DNA of 64,000 bases from positions 1,344,770 to 1,408,769 of the forward strand of contig JACTAT010000016.1 in NCBI GenBank assembly GCA_014526335.1. The letters run 5' to 3'. Source of the stretch: Chrysaora quinquecirrha. Taxonomy: Eukaryota > Cnidaria > Scyphozoa > Semaeostomeae > Pelagiidae. A program made the position numbers and the translations under genes. The first letter of the stretch is position 1. The number at the start of each line of letters is the position of its first letter. Below, piece by piece: positions 26,701-39,400 of the stretch. The notes beneath the pieces are model-generated. The model saw nothing but the letters and a program-made list of their open reading frames with translations, was not told the origin of the DNA and ran no database searches.

Positions 26701-29700
26701 TTGTTTCGGCGGCCATAGTTACGACAGGAAAGCCGTCGAATCAAGTATCGTATGGTCTCGCAATATTAACGGCAGCTAGCGGATTGACAACAAGTTTCGC
26801 TCTGGTAAGCCTGAATGCTTTCCTTGTTAAGAAAATGCATGCGAATAATACTAGCAACTCTCATGTCGTAAGATCAACGCGAAGACTAAAGCTCATGACA
26901 GTTATCGATGATTCTGAGATATTACGAGAAGACAACGGAGTTTCGGAGTCGCGGATTTGCATCGCTATGGCCGTCTCATACGTTGCGTTGATGTTCCCGC
27001 AAATTCTCTTCGCCTTTGGGAAGTTGTTGAAAACGCGCGGACTTCTTGATATGTGGTTTATGCAGTTGGCAAGCACACTTATGCTGTGTAGCGGAGTTGT
27101 AGACGCGTCATTGTATATTTACATGAACGCGTCGCTTCGTAAGGAATTTCCGCGCAAGATTGCGACAGATTCGAAGGAAGATAAGGAAGGATGCGGTGGA
27201 TGAAGATGAAGAAACTCGGACAATGTCGAGTAAGGAAACACAAGAGTCGCAATTTAGCGACGCAATGATCGATAAGAAGACCAAGGAAATGATGCTGCCA
27301 CAAGATATTTTAAAAAGCGAGATAATGCTGCTATGAGTCAACAGGGTGGAGATGCACACCAGCACTAAGTGAACTATCAATTTCCTTCTCTCCGAGGTTT
27401 AGCAGAAAATCCTTCTAAAATGCATTGAGCTAATACCAAGTTTCAAGCAAACTTTACAAATACAAGGATTGTAAATATTCGTTCACCCTTTAGGGGCTTA
27501 GAAATCGTTGATTCGCATGAGAAAACGCCTCGGTGCACTGATTTCACAAAGAGATATCTCATGAAATATGACCAGCAAGTCCATCATACCTAGAAACAGT
27601 TAAAACCTAGAGAACTAGTTAAAACCTAGAGACAAATATCAGGGGCTTTATTGTCATACGAGGACATGAATTTCAGACTTAAGCTACAAGTGTTACACCC
27701 AGACTTTATGTAAAGCGCGGAAAACATCCCAGACCTTACAGTATTAACGTCAGATTTGCCAACGCAAGAACAGGCATGAAAAACGCTTTAGAAGGTACAC
27801 GCGGACACGAAAATTTCACATCTTTTGCGTGTGAGGCTCAGAAACGTCATCTTTTGGTTTTAAAGGTACACGCAGACTCGAATAATTATCGACTTTCCCG
27901 TGTTGGGCTCAGATTTGTATAAGCACGAGAACACGGGGACACGAATTCTTTCAGGCTTTTTGCGTGTTAGTCTCAGAGGTTATCAGCACACGGGGACACG
28001 AATTCTTTCAGGCTTTTTGCGTGTTAGGCTCAGACTTGTATAAGCACGAGAATACGGGGAAATCATTTAGCGTGGGAAATCCCAACTTAGATCTAAATCA
28101 CTTTTTTTTCTCAGAACATCTTAGCAGTACTTTTTATGTATACAAAATCTTATTTGAATGAGTATTACGAGACTGTGATGTTTATGTAATATTGAGGCAT
28201 TGTATGCAGCTTGACTCAAACAAAATCTGGTGACCTAGTATTCCTTGCGTGTGAAAAATCACTTCAAAATGTTCGCTTAATTTGTCGTTTCCAGTCGCTT
28301 CAAAAGTAATAACAAAGATGCTTAGTAATCATAACAGCAGTAGGCTCGTTGTTAGTTTAAAGACTTTTTACATCTCTAAATAAAACATGATAATCTCGCG
28401 TATTTTCCCAGTCAAATGCTCTCACCAGCATTCGAATAACTGGGATTTCTGGTAGGATTAAATAACTGTGAGGAATACAAAACTATTACATATACATTAC
28501 AACTGAGATAGCAAGCAATAGGGTTCATGTGAGAGTAATGAGCCATTCATTCAGCGGTAGATTGGAAGGTAGATTTGAACTACGCCTGCACGATATGGTT
28601 GAAGCGCAACCAGAGTACAATCGCAGTACAGTGTATTAATGTATATCACAGTGAACAAAGAGCAGAAATATTTCTTTGCCACGCGAAGAATAAATATTTC
28701 TTTCTTTTGTGCGCACGAACAGGAAAATTGAATTGAACTATCTGCTTCTTTTTGTGAATGTGTAAGAATTTTGTCTGACTTTACACTTGTGTCTCGCTAG
28801 ACTTGTGTGACTTCAGTCCCAGTTATCGCGAGATTAACCGACACTAGCGCCAAATCGAGATCACTAAAGCTGAACCCAATAGCGATAACTACGACTCAGG
28901 TAATAAGTCTAGGTAAACTCATTACATCGCATCTCGCCCTTCACAACAGCAACAGCAACATTATCAATTCTACAATAACAACATCAAGGAATGGGGCTCC
29001 TAATCAAAATGTCAGAAATCAGGCTACTAAACTAAGGGTTTGTCTTAGGGCATAGAGTTGCGTTGGCGTGATTCCGGAAGGATATGTCATTATCAGGGAG
29101 CCCTATCAACAGAACCTTGTTCGATACAGCGTAGTTCACGCGAAAAGTATCAATGCACGATGAGGCTGCGCGGGAAGTAAAACAGCGCGAAAAAAGACTA
29201 TAATGTATCTGCTCTGATGAGGTCGAAGAGGCACACGTGTTTTCGCCTTCTTTAAATCGTATATACAGCAATGTTTACCTTATACCAGTTTGACGTCTAT
29301 TACGCACTAAACCCTTTCATGAGATTTAGCGATTAAAGGGAAGGAGATTTCTAATTTCACGTTGCTCAGAAACGTTATTTGTCTAAATTATTGGCTCTTA
29401 ATTTCACGACAATAAAGGTATCGGTTTCCAAGACGAGTTTTAAAACGTCTGGGAGGATTAGAACGCTCGAGCGATGATTTTTTTGTGCAGCTGAAAATCA
29501 GACGAACGCGGCAGATGTGTGCTACCTCCGCAATCAAAACAATATTATAAAAAGATTAAATTCAGCGAGGAAACACTATTTTTATGCTTTAACAAGATTC
29601 CTGCTGCCCCAATTGTGTTATCCGCTTCTTATAAGACTACCAAGAATTCCTGGAAGCTCAGGCTGTACTGGTCGCGGCGTTAGGCAGCTCTGTGATCCGA

Positions 29701-32700
29701 CAGACGACAATTTGAAGACTTCTTCTGGTTTATGTTGTGCTTAATTGTGTTGGAAATTCAAGATGCAAAAACAGATTTCAATTAACGAAGATAAGGATTA
29801 GCTACCTCTTAATTAATTTGACCATTTGGTCCATTTGTTTGGAGCCATATGGTTCTTGTTTATTAACGCTAAAGTCTTTCATAAACTGTGGGTTTCCCCT
29901 TTAATTCGCTTCTAATAAATGTCAATGTACTTTGAAAAAGGTATCGCAAAAGTAGTCCTCCTTCTTAGTGCAGCACCTGAGGCTCAAATAATAGGGTTTT
30001 CTAGGGACAAGGAAGACGGCAAGCAATCGATCATGCTAGTATACTTATTTGTCAACGCAGTGTTGTAGAGTGATATCAGATTCTTTTGTCTGTGGGACAA
30101 GGATACAAAGAAGAGATTCTCAAATTTACCTTCAACTTCACCTATACACATAGGTACATAGGTCTGACATATTACAATGACGAATCCATGTGAGTTACGC
30201 GTTGTCTACGCGGTGGTCGGGGCCAGAAAGCAGCCCGACCGGTTTTTAACTCTGGGCCCCCCTGCATGCAATAACTGATTGACGAGCGGCGTTTCTCGAC
30301 CTATAACTGTGCTCACGATAGCATCTAAGACCTATAAAATTCCTATTATTCCCTATTTGGAACGATTGTTTCAAGCTATTGAAACTACGTAATTCACTCT
30401 GATTTACTCTAGTTACGTAAAACTCACTACACGAGTCTTTAGTTTACGCTCTCCTAGTTTCGACTTGAAAGTCTAAGAGCCCCACACTGATCGATTTTTG
30501 AACTACATACAGCAATATTGAGCGAAGTAGTGGGACGTATGTAGGCGAGTTTTCACGCGGGGCCAGTTTGGGCAGCATTACTGTTTATAGGGACATACAA
30601 CTTGTGCCACCATACTAATTTTCTAAAAAGAATACCGGACACTCATTTAGCAACCTAATCAAGAAAGGGAAGCTAGGTTGACTGTTGGCTGTTGTAGCCT
30701 GTTTGTCAGCTAGCGTATGTGCCGAACTCGTTTGTTATCAATTCATGAAATCAAATCCTTTCCCTTCACTCGTGTGTGTAGCCCTACCACCACACCAACT
30801 CACCTAAATTACAGCTTCTGTCTTTCGTGGAGGGTGCCAATGAAGTCAGGTGAATACCGATTGGGACGTTAAAAATGACTCCTACTACAAGCAATACCAC
30901 CCCGGGTAATGTATGTTCACTACAGTGGAGGGTGTGCAGTACAGTGGAGTATATTCAGTACAGTAGAGGGATATCATCAGTACGGTGGAGGATATTCAGC
31001 ACAATGGAGGGATGTCATCCGTACAGTGGAGGGATATCATCAGTACAGTGGAGGATATTCAGTACAGCGGAGGGATATCAACAGTACATTATAGTCAGTA
31101 CTGAAAATCCTCCACCGTACTGATGATATCCCTCCACTGTACTGAATATCCTCAACTGTACTGCACTCCCTCCACTGTACTGCACATACATTACCCGGGG
31201 TGAATACAGTAATGCGAATAGTGCTGATGTTTTAGAGGCGAATAATGAATAGCGTCGTTGTTGTTACTTTAGTGGAAAGCACCAAGCAGGATTTTCGATC
31301 GCTGTTTGAGGATCTGATGTGCTTAATTAGTTAAGCGAAATTTCATACGAAAACAGACATCTATATTCCAACAAGGATAATCTCGGATGAAAATTCAGCA
31401 ATGTGTTCTCATAATAAAACATACTGTTACGCCACAAGACTAATGCTTAAGAAACTAGTAAACACAAGCTTAAACCGTGCAGAGTTAAAACTCCAGTCTT
31501 TTTATTAATTCGTTGGTTCTATATACTGGTTTTGCATAATCTGCATTCACTAATAGTACGTTATATTAGTTACCACTGAGCCAAATATTTGGAGTATGGT
31601 TTGAAAGAAAACCTCTCTTTTTGAAAAGACAAGCCATCGAGGATTAGTTGCATGCGTAAAACATGCCAAAATTTAGGTACCTGTGTTTCTATGTATATAC
31701 TTGCTGCTACGCTTTAAGCTGGTTTTCCACTATCTTTTCCCGCGCGCAGCTGAGCTGCCATTGCTTTTGAAACAACGCAAGCGTTGAAAAAGATTTTCAG
31801 TTGGCACTAGGGATCAGGCGCCAAAGTGTTCCAGTTAGAATAAGAAGTCATGTGAAAAGCTTTCGAGCAATTGGATTGGCAGGTGTCCTTGGACGCGTGG
31901 GGGGAAGGGAGGGAGTTGAAGTCGGTCCAACTTTAAAAAATACGCGTAGTGGAGCTTTTAGAAGCGTTTAGGAGCGGCCATTGTTAGAAATAACAATTCG
32001 AATACAATAACCGCTCCTTGGCGCGCGGAAGAATCAGCCTTGAGGAAAACTGATTTTAGGCAACAAATAGCTAAGTCACCACTGAACCGAATAGCTTAAG
32101 TTTAAGAAAGTTTAGTTTTTGAATAGCTAAGCTAGCGAGGATTAGTGTGTGCGTCATAACAGATGTTTGTGCGGGTCTTTGATTTAGTTTTTTAGTCTTG
32201 ACAGAAGAGTCGATTAAATAGCGCGGCAGGCGATGAGTTAAATAGTTAAGAACGAAATCTGGAAAATCATAAAGGATCTTAATAAAATAGTGTTTTCTGA
32301 GATTTAGTTTTAGCTCTGAGATTTTTTTAGAGATGCATAGTAATCGTGTTGCTATCTCGTGGCTATCGTGTGAGCGATCGTGTTTTCTGATGGTAGAGTG
32401 CTGGCCCACTGCCTATTGCCCTTCCCTTACCTATACAGTATAGGCCGTATATCTTCACCTTGTATCAATCATAAACTTGCATCATCATATGGTGTTAGTA
32501 AATACCGCTATTCAGAACGGCAACGTGGCAATCCGATTGGTTCTCTCATTGGTATTAGATTATTAACTGACTATCGATTTCTTTCTTTTTAGCCTCTTTG
32601 TACGAGATCTTACATTTTCACAGCCAATGTCTCGATGGACCAGCAGTCAATGTATGGAGGGAGCTGGCTTGTGATGAGACGCAGATACAGAATATAAGGT

Positions 32701-33334
32701 ATCTACTCTTGTTGTTGTTTTTGCGTTTTGAATGTGGTTGAGTTGAATGTTTCTTCAGGCACTCGGCACTAACTCTGTTACTGAGTGTAGGTAGTGTTGG
32801 CTATTTGTTGTCAGCCTAGAAAGGTATACGGCTTTGATTAGAGTGCTTGTTATTAAGGTTTAACTGCGGCAAATAAGCCCTGAGTTTTTATGCTGATAAA
32901 GCACTGAATACGATAGGCTTTTATGTGGCTTTATCCTTGGATAGGCTACAATTGGTAGGCGGATGTACAAGAAAGGCTAAACGAAAAGTTATAGAATGAT
33001 GCAACATGACCGTGAAAATTGTTGCTGTTAATTCATTATTAACATGATCATCGTCGTCAACATCATCTTCATCATCATCACTATGATCATGATCATGATC
33101 TCATCACCGTCTTCATCATCGTCATCATCATCAGCGTCATCATTATCATATAATCACTATCATTGTTATCATCATAATAATAATCATAATTATTATCATC
33201 ATCATATTAAGCAGCGTCACCATCATATTATTATAATTATTACCATTATTATCATCATCACGATGATCATGATCATGCTCTCATCACCACCACCACCACC
33301 ACCATCATCATCATAAAAAATATCAACTTCATCA

Positions 33335-33388
<54 letters not shown>

Positions 33389-33389
33389 G

Positions 33390-33423
<34 letters not shown>

Positions 33424-36400
33424 ACGTCATCATTATAATCATCATTATCATTATTCGTCGTCATCTTTATCATAGCCAATTTCCAAAATGTCAATATTGA
33501 GATTGGTATAGATTTTAAGATGGCTCTAGCTGCAAATGTTCTAATATATAATGTTTTGTTTCTTTTAGCAGTAGTGACAACCAGTCATCTGTACCGTTGC
33601 TGTTCAATGATGCATTCTCAATATTACTACAGTTTGTCCTTACTTGGCCAACATGGATTAGTCACGGTGAGTGCTCCTATTTCATATTCATGCCTTTCAT
33701 ATAAAGCACCCACACCCAGGATACCTTTCCCTTATATTGAGCAACTAGTGTAATCAGGCTAAGCTTTAACCTAACGAGTTCAAACTATCTTTCAGCTCAC
33801 TTCCGATGCTTATTGAAAACAGTATACAACTTGGTTATAGTACAGGTAATATTGCCGTTGATAGAATTGAGTTATGATAGAACCGAATGAATGCTTTCTT
33901 TTACAAGCGTACCGTTCTTCCTCGAACAGCAAACGATCAAAGTGGAGCAATTCTTGCAATTTGGATAAACTAACGTTCTGATGAGAACTAAGTTTTGCAG
34001 CGACAAGCAAGCGGTGTCTCTTGATTCCTCCCATCAAGAGCTTGCACATACACTATCAAAGGGGTGTCTGGTTCCAACCTAACTGGCAGCTCAATCCAAA
34101 GGGCACTTATTCGAGGGAGGGCGCTTGTTTGAGGATAAACGGTATTTATAAGTTCTGGCAAGTCTTCCAGCAATTACAGACTAACGACTGCTATGCAACG
34201 AGAAATAACAGCAGGGTTGTAATCAAAGGGGTAGTATGATTAAGTTTCACACTGATCAGTATTTGTCTTATCAATTTAAAGCTACAAACAAAAATGCTTG
34301 TAGATCAGAATCTAGAATAAAGAATCTAACAAACTAAGCCTGAAATAAAGGACGTTTAGCTTTTATTTGGTCCTGAAATGTCCTTCAAATTTCTTTCAGG
34401 CACTCTTTATACTGAGCTTCAAGATTCCCAAAGAAGAGGCTCGAACCTTCGAAAAGATTGGTCAAAATCTACAGGTAAATGATTGATTGAGACTCTGTTT
34501 ACACGAAAATGACTGGATCGGCTCTGGTCCGACCCATAGCCAATTTTGGCTCGAAAACGCATTCCTTTTACACGGGATCTCTTGGGTCCGTACCTTTTTC
34601 GGCTCTGTTTAGTGCCAGTTATGGATCTGAAGAGCCAGCTTGTCTCTGGCTCTGTTCAGATCCCGTGTAAACGCTTTTGATCGGGTCCAAACTGGAACGG
34701 ATAAGAAATGTGATTACGAGAAAAGTGAATGGATAAAAAGTAAAAAAATACGGTAGTTAAATATTCCCTGATGGTATCTGAATTCTTCCAGTTCTACTCG
34801 GGTAAACGCTTTCGAAAAGAGCCAAATCTGGCTCTGGATCGGATGGACAAGAACCGATCCAGTTTCTCTCTAGTGAAGAGGGTTTGAATGTCCCCCTTGT
34901 GGTTTTAAATTAGTCTCTTGAATATCAACACGAATTTGATTTAACGGAGGGATGAACCATCCCCTGGATTGTGATTGCTTTTTCTCATATTTAGGATAGC
35001 ACCAAAGTTTCAGCCACGGAGATTCTTGGTATCGCATGTGCCTCGATTTCACATATAAAATCTCGATTTGGCGAAGACGAAGAAGAGAGTGGTGTAAGTA
35101 TCTTTTATTGCAATATATTTGGGAGTTTCAGAACCCTTTTAACTGTAAATTTTCTAGCATCATCAGATACCCAAGTTTTTAATTATCCTTTTCTCGAAAA
35201 TTTTGTATCTTTCTCTCACTTTCTCTATTATGAAACTCTAAAAGAGCCCAAAGTATTGGATCGACCATGTTAAAATGCGTAACTTTTAGCGAAACTTGCA
35301 AATAACATATTTAGGGTAATAACTACGATTCTTTTCAAGTAAATGGCGTACCACTGTCGTAAATCCTCGAATTAGCCCCCTGGGGGCTTAATTATTTTTC
35401 ATTATTTTGAAGGGGGGCTCATTCGAGGTGGGAGCTTAAACGAGGGGTCATAGAATTATTCACAAAAGCATGGTTTATCATCGACTAAAAGAATACATTT
35501 TTCTGTCATAACTCGATAAAGTACCAATTTAGACTCAAAAGGCTTACACCAATATGTCAGGGGTGGGAGCTTATTCGAGGAGGGGCTTATTAACAATTTC
35601 TCACTCTGGGTGGGGCTAATTCAAGGGAGGGCTTATTCGAGGGGGGGCAATTCGAGGATTTACGGTATAGATGAGATCCAATTAAACATAGCACTGTATA
35701 ATCAGAAAGTCAACGCCGTTGCAACAACGATGCTAAAGCGTTCAATGAAATCGCTCAGTAGCTCCAAGGTCATACAGCCCGAGGCTCTCCTCTCGTTGGA
35801 CTTATTTTGTAATATTTTTACGTATTTGTGTATATTTATCCTCATCTAATAATGTGTGTTTTCAGATCAGCCAATCTCTGCTGTCTCCTCAAGCAATCGA
35901 GCTGATAATTCAAGAATTTTGTTTACCATTTCTGAGAATTGCTGCAATGTTATCGACAGTTTTATTTGAGACAGATATAACTCTTAGTAAGGTAAGAAGT
36001 TTGATATTTACCCTTATGCAAGTCATGCTGATACCAAACAACTTATGGGGTTTGCAGATTGCCTAAGTCGGCATTTTGTCGACTGCACAAATCATACTTT
36101 GTTCTATTACCAAGATTTTACTTTATCATACATATGAAACATATGGAACGTAGCGGGCGAGGTCTCTCAAAATTGGCACAAATGGCATTTAAGACGAGCC
36201 GAGTTCGCAGCTTTGAGAAATGCACATTAACTGCAAACAGATCTGTAAGATCCCTACTACGTGATTCGTTATTCAAATGAAGACGGTAAGATTGTACAAG
36301 ATATCGTGTAAAATGTTTCATGATTTCAAGTTGGTCTTTCCTCCCACCTTTTTGATTTTGCTAATCAATCTGTCATTCAATTACTCTGCAAACTTTATTT

Positions 36401-39400
36401 CTTCAATCAGTCTTCTTGTTGGGCTCTTCCCTCAATAACCACTAGATAGCTGACGAAGGTTTTTTGACCAGAACGGTCAGGCAGATAGTGGGTAGCTGAG
36501 GCTTGAGGGCTAGGAGCAGAAGGGGTTTTTCCAGTGGGCCGGAATTGGGCTTGAGGGCTAGGTACAGACGGGATTGTACATATGCTCCAGAGCTCTTTTG
36601 AGACCATCTCCTTTAGCTGATGTACAATTGGGGAATATTGGATATAATGAATTATTCCGAATTATTTCAAAATTCACAATTGCCAATTTTTCTGACAGGG
36701 TATTCGGTTTTGGTATTATCCTGAAGGGGGGGGGGGGTCAAAAACTGCACGATTCAGCCATTTACAAAACACCTTGGTCATTTCGTATGGTATCCACAAG
36801 TATCTTTATTTTGTACTTTGTATAATTACTTTGAATTGTGTTAATAGATTTTTTTGCTCTGGGTTCAGGATCACAACGAGTTTGCTAGTCTGGTATCGAC
36901 ACTCGGGCTTAATGACAACATGGAACATCCAGATACGAATTTCCAAATAGTTCCTACGGATTGCATGTTTTGGTCCCATTCCAGTGGTTGTAGTACGGCG
37001 AGAAGATGGTGTGAGACAGCGTGCCAGGTACTTGGGAAGACAAATGTCAAGGATCTGGTAAGTATGAAAGTCTTATACCGTTAAACCTCGGATTAGCCCC
37101 CCCCCCCGTCGCATAAGCCCTCCCCTCGAATTAGCCCCCACACTAGAGCGAGAAATTGTTAATAAGGCCGCCCCTCGAAAAAGGCCCCCACCACTGACAT
37201 ATTGGTGTCAGCCTTTTGAGTCCATATTGGTACTTTATCGAATTATGACAGAAAATGCATTCTCTAAGTCGATGATAAATCATGCTTTTGTGAATAATTT
37301 TATAATCCCCGCTTGTTTAAACCCCCACCTAGAATAAGCCCCCCTAAAATGAGAAATAATTTAGCCCCCAGGGGGCTAATTTGAGAATTTTCGGTATAGT
37401 AATTCTGCAAATAAAACATTTCACAAGCTCGTCTCTGAATCTCAACCGTCGACCGTTTTGGGCTCTGGTAACATCAACACAATTTGTCAAAACATTGGTA
37501 ATTTTGGTATAGGCATCCTGCAAAGATTTGTATTTCGAAAGTTGTTCTAAAGAAGGAAATGCAAAGAATGTATGAAGTGACTGTGACTTTTTGCAGCAAA
37601 CCCAACACGTCAAATCGCTTGGAGCTATTAGTCGTTTGCTCAAAACGACTGAAATTGTCCAATGCGTTTCAGAAAATATCGAATCACTTGACGTTATGAC
37701 TTGATTTTTTGAAGTACCAAATTATTTTACAGAGCCTTCTTCCTTTGAATCCAGTTTGGTCAACTCCAAGATTATTACCTTTACCAGAATCATACGACAG
37801 GTAAAATTTGACGATGTCATAGTTTAGTCGTTAGTCTAAATTGATAGTCGTTCATGGTTTAGTCGTATATCGCGTGCGATGTCTTCCATTTTAGACACCT
37901 CGGGAACTTTGAATATTTCTGCAAGACAACAGAAACCTTTCTTGTCTGCACGACTCGGGGGAAGTGTTGTTTGCTTGTCACTCGCATGTTTAGCCACCCT
38001 GAGAGATCACCGACTACATGTCGAGCGCGATGTTTCCTAGTTTAAGCCAAAGCTTTACAGTAGTCTCGAGTAGTCTACGATTTGACCTGTTTAGCTTAAC
38101 TGGGATCCTGTGCAAATGAAAAAATTTGCGTTTATACACCCTTTTTAACTAAGAGCCTCGTTTTCAAAATTTACGAAAATATATATGTTCGTACGAAAAT
38201 TTTGACCCCAGATTCAGATTGAGCACCTTCATTTTAGTGTTGACGCAAATTTTTACGCTTCTATTCCTTACGATGTTCATTTTAAAGCTACGAAAAGTTT
38301 GAAAATCTATAAAGGATTTGACCATGAAAAATCGCTCGGGGTGAAATTTTATACACTCAGTCATTTTTCACGGTCAAATCCTTAGTAACTTTTCAAATTT
38401 TTAATCAATCAAATCAATTTGTGTATTTTTCTGAGCTGAAATATCACAGTTGATGGCTTTCGAGCATGGACTGTATATTGTAGAACCATCGAACTGACGA
38501 CCATTCCTCTGAGCCGTCTAATTGCTGATAAACAAACGTATACACGACCCAGAAAGACTCGACGAGACCAGTCCCTAAAGCCAAGAAAGATTGCCATTCA
38601 TTATAGCCCCTGGCTATCACGCCTTCTTCTTCGCCTTGCTAATTAATAACTTTCTCTCAACACTATGGTTAGTTCAGCATGTAAAATTATCTTTGTTTTG
38701 CATTTTCAGTTTGTTTCAATACTACAGAAAGCAGAAATGTCTCAAATGCAATAAAGTACCAAGTGATCCAACACTATGTCTCGTCTGTGGAGCATTTCTT
38801 TGCTTTAGAGCTCCATGTTGCTCAAACCTTCAAGGTGTCTACGAATGTGTTCAGGTAGGAAAATCATTCTGTCAGCCTTTTCAATAACTCTTGTTAGCCT
38901 TGACTGGCTCATAGCTGAGATGGACTAGAGTAGCTTCAAGTAGGCAAGGAGTTAATTAATCTTGCTATTCTGGTGCCGATCAAAAATGTGGTAAATACTA
39001 TTGTTCCATTAGTGACAGTATACACGAAATAGATCTATTCTAGTTACCCAAGTGGTAGGGGCTCTTCAATAAAGTTACCCCAGGAGAACACGGAACAGAT
39101 GTGCGGTGTATTCTTGGGGTATCAATTTTCAATTAAATCTAGGAACTCTGAATTAGATTTAACTAACTCTGGTTTACATTGTTATCGGACTTTCATCTGT
39201 TATGAATTCTGAAATGAGTAGACTTCAGGGGCTTCCGATCCCGGGCCCAGAAAAACACAGTTTCTTATAAATCGGAAAACTTCAGAGATTCAACTGAGAT
39301 TCTACTTGAACTCGAGAATCTCCTAGATTTCCCCTAGAGTTGTACAAAACAAAGGATTTTCGATCTCTGGGAAAATATCCCAGAAGAACGAACCCTGGGT

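Larger units (their letters stand above)
18246..32592 (+). other. 14.3-kb UBR3 intron hosting the GPCR gene
   Basis: Donor GTAAG after KRSCL at 18245, acceptor TTTTTAG before 32593 ([14 protein letters not shown]). The phases close (1/1) and the two flanks are contiguous in human UBR3 (KRSCLNQLFHVLALH), so no coding exon is expected between. It holds the GPCR, a 51-bp minisatellite, SINE- and MITE-like copies and an inverted tandem-repeat element, annotated separately. Confidence 0.8.

Noticed and set aside
33044..33494. Ser/Asn-rich and poly-Asp frames
   Set aside because: Microsatellite translation in a UBR3 intron.
36722..36740. Poly-G run as a G-quadruplex
   Set aside because: A single G10 run; no set of four G-tracts in suitable spacing was seen.
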